From: JARFQW01 sp963842955
GTDB taxonomy: Bacteria; Pseudomonadota; Gammaproteobacteria; Steroidobacterales; XN24
Assembly (NCBI GenBank): GCA_963842955.1
Contig: CAWJIJ010000005.1
Coordinates: 252,750-316,749, forward strand
Length of the DNA stretch: 64,000 bases
Reading direction: 5' to 3'
Below are positions 35,826-44,455 of this stretch, piece by piece (position 1 is the first letter of the stretch; each line of letters starts with the position of its first letter). A program made the position numbers and the translations under genes. Under the pieces are notes generated by a model. That model did no database searches. It was given only the letters and a program-made list of their open reading frames with translations, and was not told the DNA's origin.

Positions 35826-36438
35826 GAGGATTGTCCAAGGGTTCCCAAATCAAGCGCGGATCGAAGGACTCCGCCGCGAACATGGTGACGACGACGACAG
35901 CGCCGAAATAGACCGCGCCCCAGCCGGCATGGATATTGGCCAGCGCGCCGAGCTGCACCAGCGCCACGAGGACGGTCACGACAAAGACGTCCACCATGGA
36001 CCAGCGGCCGACGAGCTCGGTGATCCGGTAGAGGCGCGTCCGGTCGCGATACCGATGGGTGGAGCGGCGCTGAACGCTGATCAGCAGGTAGGTCAGGATC
36101 ACCAGTTTCATGAACGGCACCGCGACGCTGGCCGTGAAAATCACGAGCGCCAGGGGCCAGTCGCCGTGGCTGATGAAATACAGCACGCCGCTCATGATCG
36201 TGTCCGACTGGGTATGGCCCAGGCTCGTCGTGTGGGTGATCGGCAGCACATTGGCGGGCACGTAGAGAATGAACGAGGCAATGAGCAGGGCCCAGGTGCG
36301 GCCGAGGCTGTTCGGTTTGCGAAAGTGCAGTTCCGTGCCACAGCGGCGACAGGTGTAGTGCCCGTGTGGATCGGGCAGACGCGACAACATGCCGCACTCG
36401 TGGCACCCGGCCAGTCCCCGGCTGCGGGCGGTCGTCAT
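35809..36438 (-). CDS. PqiA-family membrane protein, second module
   Basis: 209 residues from the ATG at 36438 (MTTARSRGLAG), which overlaps the upstream gene stop (ATGA). A zinc-ribbon CHECGMLSRLPDPHGHYTCRRC with CxxC pairs is followed by four membrane helices and the family motifs PANVLPITHTTSLG, SVAVPFMKL and RWSMVDVFVVTVLVALVQLG. E. coli PqiA has two such modules in one chain; here each module is its own gene. Overlaps pqiB by 17 bases. Inner membrane. Confidence 0.9.
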   Translation of the reverse strand: MTTARSRGLAGCHECGMLSRLPDPHGHYTCRRCGTELHFRKPNSLGRTWALLIASFILYVPANVLPITHTTSLGHTQSDTIMSGVLYFISHGDWPLALVIFTASVAVPFMKLVILTYLLISVQRRSTHRYRDRTRLYRITELVGRWSMVDVFVVTVLVALVQLGALANIHAGWGAVYFGAVVVVTMFAAESFDPRLIWEPLDNPHESAS

Positions 36439-37121
36439 GTTTCTTGCGCCTCGCGGAGCTCCTCGACCCGCTGCCAGATCACCCGTGGCTCCATCGTGCT
36501 GTTGGCCCAGGCCAGGGTCACGATCAACAGGGCAAAGGCCCACAGGGCAACGCCCGGAATAATCTCGGCCATGCTGATCAGCTTGACGACGGAGACAAGA
36601 ATGCCGAGCAGAAAGACCTCCATCATGCTCCAGGGGCCCAGGCCGATGACCAGCCGGTAGATGGGCTCGGCGCCGGCTGGGTAGCGGCCGGCGTTCAGGG
36701 GATAAAGCACATAGAGCAGGCCGGCGATCTGGATGGCCGGCGCGAGGACGCTGGTCACGAAGACCAGGATGGACAACAACACCATGCCTTCCTTCCAGAG
36801 CGAGACCACCCCGGAAGTCAGGGTGGTTTCGACCACGTTCGCGCCGGACCCGAACGCCATGAAGGGAAAGACGTTGGCGACGACGAAAAGAAATGCCGCC
36901 GCAAGGGTCAGCGCCAGGCTTTTCTCGATGCAGTTGGCCGGATTGCGATAGAGGAGGCCGCCGCAGCGGCAGCATCGGGCCGCGCCGTTGGGCGGCAGGG
37001 CCGGAACGTCGTTGAGCTGGTCGCACTCGTGGCAAGCCGCCAGCGCCCGGGGCAGCGTGGGTGACGGGGAGGCGCGTGCCGATACACCGCCTGCAGTTCC
37101 TTTTGCGTCCGCCGTCAGCAT
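36435..37121 (-). CDS. pqiA: PqiA-family membrane protein, first module
   Basis: 228 residues from the ATG at 37121, with AAGAGGT upstream; a longer start at 37235 has no such site. Zinc-ribbon CHECDQLNDVP and CCRCGGLLYR precede four membrane helices with VANVFPFMAF, SVLAPAIQI and GPWSMMEVFLLGILVSVVKL. It is the first PqiA half, paired with the downstream second half. Together with PqiB and PqiC it should form a lipid-transport system at the cell envelope. Confidence 0.9.
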   Translation of the reverse strand: MLTADAKGTAGGVSARASPSPTLPRALAACHECDQLNDVPALPPNGAARCCRCGGLLYRNPANCIEKSLALTLAAAFLFVVANVFPFMAFGSGANVVETTLTSGVVSLWKEGMVLLSILVFVTSVLAPAIQIAGLLYVLYPLNAGRYPAGAEPIYRLVIGLGPWSMMEVFLLGILVSVVKLISMAEIIPGVALWAFALLIVTLAWANSTMEPRVIWQRVEELREAQET

Positions 37122-37492
37122 TGCGACCTCTTTTCGGGCACCTTGGTGCCTCATGTTGGTCAGGAGAGTACCGGGCCGGCCCGGGCAAATCCAATTCCCG
37201 GCCCCCGCTGCCGCCGTCTCCGGCACGCCCGGCATCCGCCACCCTGGTACGGGGTCTTTGGGTGGGGAAACCGAGACAGTGGAACAATAGTCATCCGACA
37301 GGACGGAAACTAGTCACAACGGGCCATCACGACCGGGATACCCATGCAACGGGCTCGCCTCGGGGACTCTCCTTCGATTCATCCCGGATTCGTCTAAACT
37401 CGAGAAAGCGCTGGCGGCAGCCTTGTTGCGGCTTTCACCACGGCGATCTCCCCGACAATCTCCTCGACAATTCTGGCCTCTCGGAGCAAGCG
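37122..37492. promoter_or_regulatory. Divergent intergenic region between pqiA and iorA
   Basis: 371 bases. On the + strand TAAACT (37395-37400) preceded by TTCGAT at 16-base spacing could serve iorA. CGACAAT occurs twice (about 37453 and 37465) near the iorA start as a short direct repeat. No ORF of coding quality is seen. Promoter calls are by eye. Confidence 0.3.
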
Positions 37493-37963
37493 ATGATCGA
37501 ACTCACAGTCAACGGTGAGAACCACGAACTCGATGCCGATCCCGGCATGCCGCTGTTGTGGGCCCTGAGGGACCATCTCGGGCTGACCGGGACCAAGTAT
37601 GGCTGCGGTGCCGCCTTGTGCGGCGCCTGCACCGTCCACGTCGACGGGCGGCCCCGCCGGTCCTGCGTAACGACGCTGAGGGCGGCGGCGGGCAAGGACA
37701 TCCGCACCATCGAAGGCATGCAGGGCCCGGTGGTCGAGGCGGTTCAGAGCAGCTGGCAGCGCCTGAATGTCGTTCAATGCGGTTATTGCCAGTCGGGCCA
37801 GATCATGGCGGCCGTGTCCTTGCTGGAAGGCAATCCGAAACCCGGTCCGGCGGAGATCGACGATGCGATGTCCGGCAATCTCTGCCGGTGTGCAACCTAC
37901 GCTCGTATCCGCGACGCCATTGGCGAGGCCGCCGATCGGCTCGCCGCCGGCGAGCCGGGTTGA
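37493..37963 (+). CDS. iorA: Isoquinoline 1-oxidoreductase-like 2Fe-2S subunit
   Basis: 156 residues from the ATG at 37493 with CGGAG upstream. Both 2Fe-2S clusters of the xanthine oxidase family are visible: plant-type GTKYGCGAALCGACTVHVDG with a fourth Cys in RRSCVTT, and the second domain QCGYCQSGQIM plus NLCRCATYARIRDAI. It transfers electrons from the molybdenum subunit encoded 10 bases downstream. No signal peptide is seen, although its partner has a Tat signal, so export would be by hitch-hiking. Confidence 0.93.
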   Translation: MIELTVNGENHELDADPGMPLLWALRDHLGLTGTKYGCGAALCGACTVHVDGRPRRSCVTTLRAAAGKDIRTIEGMQGPVVEAVQSSWQRLNVVQCGYCQSGQIMAAVSLLEGNPKPGPAEIDDAMSGNLCRCATYARIRDAIGEAADRLAAGEPG

Positions 37964-37973
37964 GGAGGGCGGC

Positions 37974-40160
37974 ATGAGCAAGGACAACACGGATATCGGG
38001 ATCTCCCGCCGCACGTTTATCAAGACAGGCCTCGGTGCGGGCGCAGGCCTTAGCCTGGGCGTCTGGCTGCCGGCCCTCGCGCAGATGGGCGGGCCGGGGA
38101 AGGCCGGGACTGAACTCACGGCCGCGGCGCTCGAGCCCAACGCGTTTGTGCGAATCGGTCCCGATGGGGTCGTCCGGGTCGTGGCCAAGCACCTGGAGAT
38201 GGGCCAGGGTTCCTGGACGGGACTGGCCACGCTGGTGGCCGAGGAACTCGACGCCGACTGGGACCAGGTGGAAGTGGTGGGCGCGCCGGCTGACGCGTCG
38301 CGCTACAACAACTTGCTCATGGGACCCGTGCAGGTAACCGGCGGCAGCACGGCGATGGCCAATTCCCACACCCAGATGCGTGAAGCCGGTGCGGCGGCCC
38401 GGGCCATGATCCTGGCCGCGGCGGCCGAGCGCTGGGGCGTGGATGCCGATGACATTACCATCGACAAGGGGGTGGTGTCCGGTCCGGCGTCCGCACAGAC
38501 CGCCGGCTTCGGAGAACTGGCTGAAGCCGCGGCCTCACAACCCGTGCCGGACATCCTTTTTCTGAAGGACCGGAAGGATTTCCGGCTCATCGGCCAGATG
38601 CTCCCCCGAAAGGACAATCCCGGCAAGGTCAACGGGACGGCGCTGTATACCCAGGACGTGCGCCTGCCGGACATGCTGACCGCCGTGGTCCTGCACTCGC
38701 CCCGGTTTGGCGGCCGGTTGGCCGGATTTGACGCGGACGACGCGAAGAAGGTCTCCGGTGTCGTGGATGTCTTCGAGATTCCTTCAGGGGTCGCCGTGCT
38801 CGCCCGGGACACGTGGAGTGCAATGTCGGGCCGGGACGCGCTGCGCGCCGAGTGGGACGACAGCGCGGCGTTCACGGGCACCGCCGGGGAACTCATGTCC
38901 CGGTATCGGGACCTGGCGGACCAGCCCGGCGCGGTGGTCCGTGCCGATGGCGATGTGACTGCGGCGCTCGCCGGGGCCGACGAGGTCATCACGGCCGACT
39001 ACGAGTTCCCGTTTCTCGCCCACGCTACGCTGGAGCCCATGAACTGTGTGGTTCGGGTTGACTCGAAGGGCTGCGAAATTTTCAATGGCGCGCAGCTGCA
39101 AACCGGCGATCAGTTGGTGGTGGCGCGGGCGCTGGGCATAGAGCCGGGCCAGGTCAGGATCCATATGCTCTATGCGGGCGGCTCATTCGGCCGGAGAGCC
39201 AATCCGCACTCGGATTACGTGCTCGAAGCGGCGCATATCGCGAAACGCCTGGGCAAGCCCATTCCGGTCAAGCTGGTCTGGAGCCGCGAAGACGACATGC
39301 GGGCCGGCTACTATCGGCCGATGTATTTCCATCGCCTCCAGGGCGCGGTGGCGCCTGACGGAACACCGAGCCTGTGGCAGCACCGGATTGTGGGCCAGTC
39401 CATCGTGACGGGAACGGCCTTTGCCGATGCACTCATGCTGGATGGCGTGGACAGCACGTCCGTTGAGGGGGCATCGGACCTGCCCTACGCGATTCCCAAC
39501 ATGGCGGTGGACCTGCATTCGCCGGTTGTGCCCGTCCCCGTGCAGTGGTGGCGGGCGGTCGGCTCCACGCATACGGCGTTTTCCACCGAGACGTTCATCG
39601 ATGAACTCGCGCTGGCGGCCGGAAAAGACCCGGTCGATTATCGGCTCGGTCTGCTTGGAGATCATCCGCGTCATGCGCGTGTGCTGCAGCTGGCGGCTGA
39701 GAAGGGTGGATGGGGCGCGGCCGCGCCAGAGGGTCAGTTCCGCGGTATTGCCGTTCACGAGTCTTTCAATACCCGCGTGGCCCAGGTCGCCGATGTCAGC
39801 GTCGACGACAATGGTGGCTGGAAGGTCCACCGGGTCGTGATTGCGGTGGACTGCGGTATGGCCATCAACCCCGACAATGTTCGCGCCCAGATGGAAGGCG
39901 GGATGGGCTTCGGCCTTTCGGCCGCCATGGGGGAAGCCATCACCTTTGACGGCGGCCGGGTCGTCGAGGGCAATTATGATGGCTATCCCGTACTGCGCAT
40001 CAACCAGATGCCGAAAGTGGACGTGCACATCGTGAAATCCGACGCGCCGCCCACGGGCGTGGGCGAACCCGCGACGCCGGTGATCGCACCGGCCGTAGCC
40101 GTGGCGCTGCACCGGGCAACCGGACAGCGGTTGCGGAAGTTGCCGCTGAAGCTGGGGTGA
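37974..40160 (+). CDS. iorB: Isoquinoline 1-oxidoreductase-like molybdopterin subunit, Tat-exported
   Basis: 728 residues from the ATG at 37974 with GAGGAGG upstream. The Tat signal is ISRRTFIKTGLGAGAG. The molybdopterin-binding domains follow, with EMGQGSWTGLATLVAEELDA, PVQVTGGSTAMANSH, YAGGSFGRRANPHSDYV and the C-terminal VGEPATPVIAPAVA holding the glutamate expected at the Mo active site. The family hydroxylates N-heterocycles or oxidises aldehydes with water as oxygen source; substrate cannot be told. No XdhC-type maturation factor is adjacent. Confidence 0.92.
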   Translation: MSKDNTDIGISRRTFIKTGLGAGAGLSLGVWLPALAQMGGPGKAGTELTAAALEPNAFVRIGPDGVVRVVAKHLEMGQGSWTGLATLVAEELDADWDQVEVVGAPADASRYNNLLMGPVQVTGGSTAMANSHTQMREAGAAARAMILAAAAERWGVDADDITIDKGVVSGPASAQTAGFGELAEAAASQPVPDILFLKDRKDFRLIGQMLPRKDNPGKVNGTALYTQDVRLPDMLTAVVLHSPRFGGRLAGFDADDAKKVSGVVDVFEIPSGVAVLARDTWSAMSGRDALRAEWDDSAAFTGTAGELMSRYRDLADQPGAVVRADGDVTAALAGADEVITADYEFPFLAHATLEPMNCVVRVDSKGCEIFNGAQLQTGDQLVVARALGIEPGQVRIHMLYAGGSFGRRANPHSDYVLEAAHIAKRLGKPIPVKLVWSREDDMRAGYYRPMYFHRLQGAVAPDGTPSLWQHRIVGQSIVTGTAFADALMLDGVDSTSVEGASDLPYAIPNMAVDLHSPVVPVPVQWWRAVGSTHTAFSTETFIDELALAAGKDPVDYRLGLLGDHPRHARVLQLAAEKGGWGAAAPEGQFRGIAVHESFNTRVAQVADVSVDDNGGWKVHRVVIAVDCGMAINPDNVRAQMEGGMGFGLSAAMGEAITFDGGRVVEGNYDGYPVLRINQMPKVDVHIVKSDAPPTGVGEPATPVIAPAVAVALHRATGQRLRKLPLKLG

Positions 40161-40182
40161 GGCTGCCGTTGGGCAAGCCCGT

Positions 40183-41250
40183 CTAGCGTTCGCGAAAGGC
40201 GGTTGCTACCGCCTGTTCAGCCGGGCCGCGGGCCTTGTGCAAGGATTCGAGAAGTGCCATCTGGGTTGCGGCCCGGATTCGGTTGTGTTCGCTTCGCGAA
40301 GCGAAGCGGGCGGGATCCCACCCGAAGTACGATTCGTTGAGTGCGTCTGCACAGAACCGCGCGGCCAGCTCGGTGATGATCAGGCCGATGCCCGGCACGA
40401 TGGCGGCCCGCTCTTCCGGGGAAATCCCGTCGCCGGCGGTTTCCGCGTAGCCGGCGAGCCCGGCCTCGAGAAAATCGGTCCGGAAGGCGCCGCTCGGGTT
40501 GTCTTCTCCTCCCGGATTGCACCAGGAACGAAACGCGTCACCCAGCTCAAGATGCAGCGGCATGCGCGCGACAGTGTCGAGATCCACGAGCGCAATCGCC
40601 GTGGCGTCCGCTTGGTCAAACACGAAGTTGTTGATTTTCGGGTCGCCGTGGACGACCCGCGGTTCGCGGGCTGTTATCGGGTCGAGACATTCCGCCGCCG
40701 CGAGAATGGTTTCGCCGAGGTCTGCGATCGCCGGATAGTTCGCATGATCCCGATGGGCATCCAGACTTTCCCGGAGTGCGGCAAGATGCCGGAGGGTGTC
40801 GTGCACACCGGGCCGGGTGTTTCGAAAGGGCTGATCGAAGTCGGCGAGGGCTGCGTGAAACCTGCCCAGGGCCCGGCCGGCAGCGGCTGCCTCGGCGGGG
40901 CTCTCCAGGACCTGGGGGGTGCGGCCCGGGATCCAGTCCATCAACCGCCATACTTCTCCGGCGGCCTCGTGCCAGAGTTCGCCGTCCTTTGTCCGGATCA
41001 GCCGCGGCGTGGTCACACCGCGTTCCGACAAGTGGGCGGTCACCGCCTCGATGTCTTCGTTCACGATGGCCGGAAAGATCGGGTTCAGCCGCTGGAGAGC
41101 CCCCTCGCGGCCCTCGCGGTCCGCGACCCGCCAGGTGGCGTTGATCAGGCCCCCGGCAACCCTCCGGACGAGGGCCGGATCCAGGTCATAGGCGGCCAGG
41201 GCGCCCGCAAAGGACGCCTGATCTGCCGACTCATGGGTGGGTTTGTCCAC
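40183..41250 (-). CDS. Aminoglycoside phosphotransferase-family kinase
   Basis: 355 residues from a GTG at 41250 (VDKPTHESAD). An APH/choline kinase-like fold is indicated by GGLINATWRVADREG, the catalytic-loop motif RVVHGDPKINNFVFD and the metal-binding IALVDLDTVARMP. The HGDxxxxN pattern is intact. Similar proteins act on homoserine, choline or small sugars; the substrate is unknown. A longer upstream frame runs into antisense of the BON-LysM gene and is rejected. Converges on iorB. Confidence 0.85.
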   Translation of the reverse strand: MDKPTHESADQASFAGALAAYDLDPALVRRVAGGLINATWRVADREGREGALQRLNPIFPAIVNEDIEAVTAHLSERGVTTPRLIRTKDGELWHEAAGEVWRLMDWIPGRTPQVLESPAEAAAAGRALGRFHAALADFDQPFRNTRPGVHDTLRHLAALRESLDAHRDHANYPAIADLGETILAAAECLDPITAREPRVVHGDPKINNFVFDQADATAIALVDLDTVARMPLHLELGDAFRSWCNPGGEDNPSGAFRTDFLEAGLAGYAETAGDGISPEERAAIVPGIGLIITELAARFCADALNESYFGWDPARFASRSEHNRIRAATQMALLESLHKARGPAEQAVATAFRER

Positions 41251-41404
41251 GGGGCGACATGATGGCCGCTGGGGACGATGACTGCAAAAAAATGCAGGTC
41301 GTCGCAGGTCTACTATCTTTATGCCTTCCAGAGGCACATGCCCCAGGATTTCATCGTGAGCCGCCAGCGGCTTGCTAATCCAGATCGAGGGAGAGGGAAC
41401 CGTC

Positions 41405-41857
41405 ATGGGTTTGATGAATTTGTTCGGATTCGGAAAGGACAAGGGCCAGAAGGTCTTCGAGGAAGAGGCCGAGGCGGCCGCGAAGATCACCGCACAGATC
41501 GAGGGGGCCCTGGGCGGCATCAAGAATCTTGATGTCAAGTTTGACGACGGCACGGTGACCCTTTGTGGCGATTGTGACAGCCAGGCCCAGCGGGAGCAGG
41601 CCATCCTGATGGCCGGGAACGTCCAGGGTGTCACCGGGGTGCTCGCCAATGAGCTGAAGGCTCCGGAGCCACCGGAAAAACAGGCCAAGGTGGAGTTCTA
41701 CGAGATCAAGAGTGGTGACAGCCTGTCGCTCATTGCCAAACGCTATTACGGCGATCCGATGGCCTACAAGCGAATCTACGAGGCCAACAAGGAAGTGATC
41801 GGGGACAACCCCGACAAGATCTATCCCGGCCAGCAGATCCGTATCCCCCTTGACTGA
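41405..41857 (+). CDS. lysM: BON-LysM domain protein (Kbp/YgaU-like)
   Basis: 150 residues from the ATG at 41405 (MGLMNLFGFGKDKG). A BON domain occupies about residues 20-90 (LDVKFDDGTVTLCGD) and a LysM domain the C-terminus (FYEIKSGDSLSLIAKRYYGD, YPGQQIRIPLD). Domain order and size match E. coli Kbp (YgaU), a cytoplasmic K+-binding protein. No signal peptide is present. It precedes lemA by 40 bases. Confidence 0.92.
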   Translation: MGLMNLFGFGKDKGQKVFEEEAEAAAKITAQIEGALGGIKNLDVKFDDGTVTLCGDCDSQAQREQAILMAGNVQGVTGVLANELKAPEPPEKQAKVEFYEIKSGDSLSLIAKRYYGDPMAYKRIYEANKEVIGDNPDKIYPGQQIRIPLD

Positions 41858-41896
41858 GCCCACGCGGCCGGCGGCCGCGTGTCCGGAGAAAACGAC

Positions 41897-42505
41897 ATGA
41901 GAATTCTTGCCATCATCGCCGTTCTGGCCACGACTCTGATGACCTCGGGTTGCGGCTACAACCGGCTCCAGGCCCAGGACGAGCAGATCACCGCAGCGTG
42001 GGCCGAGGTCCTGAACCAGTACCAGCGCCGCGCGGACCTGATCCCCAACCTCGTGGAGACCGTGAAGGGCTTTGCGGCCCAGGAACAGGAAGTGCTGGTC
42101 GGGGTCACCGAGGCCCGGTCGAAGGTCAGTTCGATCCAGGCGACGCCTGAGCTGATCAACGATCCCCAGGCGTTTGCCCAGTTCCAGGCGGCCCAGGGTG
42201 AACTCTCCAGCGCCCTGTCACGGCTCCTGGTCACCGTAGAGCGGTATCCGGAACTCAAGTCGGACCAGAATTTCCGTGATCTCCAGGCCCAGCTGGAAGG
42301 CACGGAGAACCGGATCACCGTCGCCCGTAATCGCTACATTCAGGCGGTTCAGGAATACAACACGACCGTGCGGTCATTCCCGACCAATCTGACCGCCATG
42401 ATTTTCGGCTTCGACACGAAGGCGAGTTTCGCCCCGGAGAACGAGGCGGAGATCAGCAAGCCGCCGTCGGTGGACTTCGGGACGTCAGAAGAGAAGGACG
42501 GCTGA
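41897..42505 (+). CDS. lemA: LemA family lipoprotein
   Basis: 202 residues from the ATG at 41897, with GGAG upstream. The signal ends in lipobox MTSGC. The LemA domain shows the typical helical motifs NYNRLQ-like GYNRLQAQDEQITAAWAEVL, QRRADLIPNLVETVKGFA and ENRITVARNRYIQAVQEYN. Grouped with two TPM-domain genes downstream, a common conserved arrangement. Function in the envelope is not established. Confidence 0.93.
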   Translation: MRILAIIAVLATTLMTSGCGYNRLQAQDEQITAAWAEVLNQYQRRADLIPNLVETVKGFAAQEQEVLVGVTEARSKVSSIQATPELINDPQAFAQFQAAQGELSSALSRLLVTVERYPELKSDQNFRDLQAQLEGTENRITVARNRYIQAVQEYNTTVRSFPTNLTAMIFGFDTKASFAPENEAEISKPPSVDFGTSEEKDG

Positions 42506-42518
42506 AGGTTCTCCGGCT

Positions 42519-43406
42519 TTGATTTCCGCCCGCAGGCGGCCATGGCTCCCGTTGCTCCTGCTGCTTGCAGGGGCAACGGGCGTCTCGGCGCAGGACCTGG
42601 TCCCGGTACCCGAACTCCAGACCCGTGTGACGGATGTTGCGGGCATCCTGGATTCGTCCCAGGCCGCGGCCCTCGAAGCAAAGCTCAAGGCGCTCGAGGA
42701 CCAGACGGGGGCGCAGGTCGCGGTGCTGATCATCCCCACCGCCAGGCCCGAGGCCATCGAACAGTATGCGCTGCGGGTCGCGGATGCCTGGAAGCTGGGC
42801 CGGGAGGATGTGGACGACGGCGCGCTCCTGTTGATCGCGACCCAGGATCGCCAGGTCCGCATCGAAGTCGGCTATGGGCTGGAGGGGGCACTGACTGACG
42901 CCACGTCGCGGCGCATAATCGCCGAGGCCATCGTTCCGCACTTCCGCACCGGTGACATGTACGGCGGCACGGCGGCAGGCGTGGATCGAATGCTGGCCGT
43001 GGTTCGTGGCGAGGAGCTGCCGGCGCCGGAAGCCCGCAGCGGTGGTGACGGTCCGGCTGCCTACCTGCCGCTGGCTTTTTTCCTCGCCATTATTGCCGGT
43101 GGCATTCTGAGCAGGCTGTTCGGACGGTTTCTCGGCGCTGCCGCCACCGGCGGGCTTGCCGGGTTTGTCGCCTTCAGCCTGTCGGGTCTGCTTGCGGCGG
43201 CCGGCATGGCAGGCCTGGTGGCGTTCCTGCTGACGCTGATGTTCGGCGCGTCCAGCGGCCGCCGCTGGTCCAGCCACGGCCGCCACGGCGGTGGCGGTTT
43301 CGGAGGCTATGGTGGCGGCGGATTCGGAGGCGGGGGCGGCTTTGGCGGAGGATTCGGGGGCGGTGGCGGCGGCTTTGGCGGCGGCGGCGCATCAGGGAGC
43401 TGGTAA
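42519..43406 (+). CDS. TPM domain membrane protein with Gly-rich tail (YgcG family)
   Basis: 295 residues from a TTG at 42519, with GAAGG upstream. A signal peptide (LPLLLLLAGATGVSAQ) precedes a TPM domain (TRVTDVAGILDSSQAAALEA, VLIIPTARPEAIEQYALRVA, DDGALLLIATQDRQVRIEVG). Two or three membrane helices follow at residues about 180-245, then a Gly/Phe-rich tail (GGGGFGGYGGGGFGGGG). This is the standard architecture of YgcG proteins next to lemA. The last base of its stop is the first base of the next ATG. Confidence 0.92.
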   Translation: MISARRRPWLPLLLLLAGATGVSAQDLVPVPELQTRVTDVAGILDSSQAAALEAKLKALEDQTGAQVAVLIIPTARPEAIEQYALRVADAWKLGREDVDDGALLLIATQDRQVRIEVGYGLEGALTDATSRRIIAEAIVPHFRTGDMYGGTAAGVDRMLAVVRGEELPAPEARSGGDGPAAYLPLAFFLAIIAGGILSRLFGRFLGAAATGGLAGFVAFSLSGLLAAAGMAGLVAFLLTLMFGASSGRRWSSHGRHGGGGFGGYGGGGFGGGGGFGGGFGGGGGGFGGGGASGSW

Positions 43407-43903
43407 TGGGGATTGGCCGGTTTTTTCGACACGTCTTCACGACCCAATGGGGTCTTGACCGGGCATTCAACGCCGAAACCCGGGCCGCCATCGAAGAGGC
43501 CATCAGCGCGACGGAGAAGACTCATCGCGGCGAGCTACGGTTCGCCGTCGAAGCACGGCTGGATAGCTGGGCTCTGCTGGGAGGCGAAACCGCCCACGAA
43601 CGTTCCCTGGATGTCTTCGCGAATCTCGGTATCTGGGACACCGAGGACAATTCAGGAATCCTCATTTATGTCCTTCTCGCCGACCACCACGTAGCCATTG
43701 TCGCGGATCGGGGCTACCGGGGCCTGGTCAGTGACGAGCAGTGGCGGGCTGTCTGCGCGGAGATGGAGAAGGCCTTTCGCGCCGGTGACTTTCGCCAGGG
43801 CGCCATCGACGGCATCCTCGGCGCTGCCCGCTTTGCGGCAGAGTTCTTCCCCCTGGACGGCGACAATCCCGACGAACTGCCCAACGAGATGATCTTCCTG
43901 TGA
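43406..43903 (+). CDS. TPM domain protein, short form
   Basis: 165 residues, starting at the ATG that overlaps the previous stop by one base. The TPM domain shows ATEKTHRGELRFAVEARLD, DNSGILIYVLLADHHVAIVA and DRGYRGLVSDEQWRAVCAEM. No signal peptide or membrane segment is present, so it is likely the cytoplasmic-side companion of the upstream TPM protein in the lemA trio. Confidence 0.92.
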   Translation: MGIGRFFRHVFTTQWGLDRAFNAETRAAIEEAISATEKTHRGELRFAVEARLDSWALLGGETAHERSLDVFANLGIWDTEDNSGILIYVLLADHHVAIVADRGYRGLVSDEQWRAVCAEMEKAFRAGDFRQGAIDGILGAARFAAEFFPLDGDNPDELPNEMIFL

Positions 43904-43988
43904 TGGCGGCGCGGGCTCCGAGCCCGATCCTGGCGGGCGTACATCGCCCAGACATGCCCCGCCGACAACCCGATTACCGGTTGCTTCG

Positions 43989-44447
43989 ATGAGCTGTATT
44001 TTTTGTGAGATTGCGGCTGGGGCGCGGGCCGCCAGCATGGTCTGGGAGGATGACTGCTGCCTGGCGTTCATGGACCTCCACCCGGTGCGTGCCGGTCACG
44101 TGCTCGTCATCCCCCGGCGGCATGCCGTGTTGCTGACCGACCTGGACCAGGACGAGCAGGCCAGGGTTTTCGCGGTGGCCGGGGCCATTCGCGCCGCGTC
44201 CCATGACGCCGGCTGGGGGACCGAGGGAGCCAACCTGATGCTCAACGACGGCGTCGCGGCCAATCAGCACATTCGACACGTGCACGTCCACATCCTGCCG
44301 AGGCAGCGAGGGGATGGTTTGAAGGTCTGGTGGGCCTTTGCCCGACGCATGCTCAACGTGTTCGGGTCCGCGGGCTCAAGATCCGGCCTGAACGCGCAGG
44401 CCGAACGGCTGCGACCGGGGGTCGCGAAGAGGCTGACACAGGCCTGA
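43989..44447 (+). CDS. HIT family protein
   Basis: 152 residues. The HIT domain begins CIFCEIAAGARAASMVWEDD and ends with the catalytic triad motif HVHVHILPRQRGD. Members hydrolyse or transfer nucleotidyl groups (HINT/Ap4A type). An extension of about 40 residues after the HIT motif (FARRMLNVFGSAG) is longer than in minimal HINT proteins. Cytoplasmic. Confidence 0.93.
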   Translation: MSCIFCEIAAGARAASMVWEDDCCLAFMDLHPVRAGHVLVIPRRHAVLLTDLDQDEQARVFAVAGAIRAASHDAGWGTEGANLMLNDGVAANQHIRHVHVHILPRQRGDGLKVWWAFARRMLNVFGSAGSRSGLNAQAERLRPGVAKRLTQA

Positions 44448-44455
44448 GCCTCCGG

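Noticed and set aside
36439..37287. N-terminal extension fusing the second PqiA module to sequence antisense-like to the first
   Set aside because: The extension lies in another frame over the first PqiA module, and an ATG at 36438 with ATGA overlap is the natural start.
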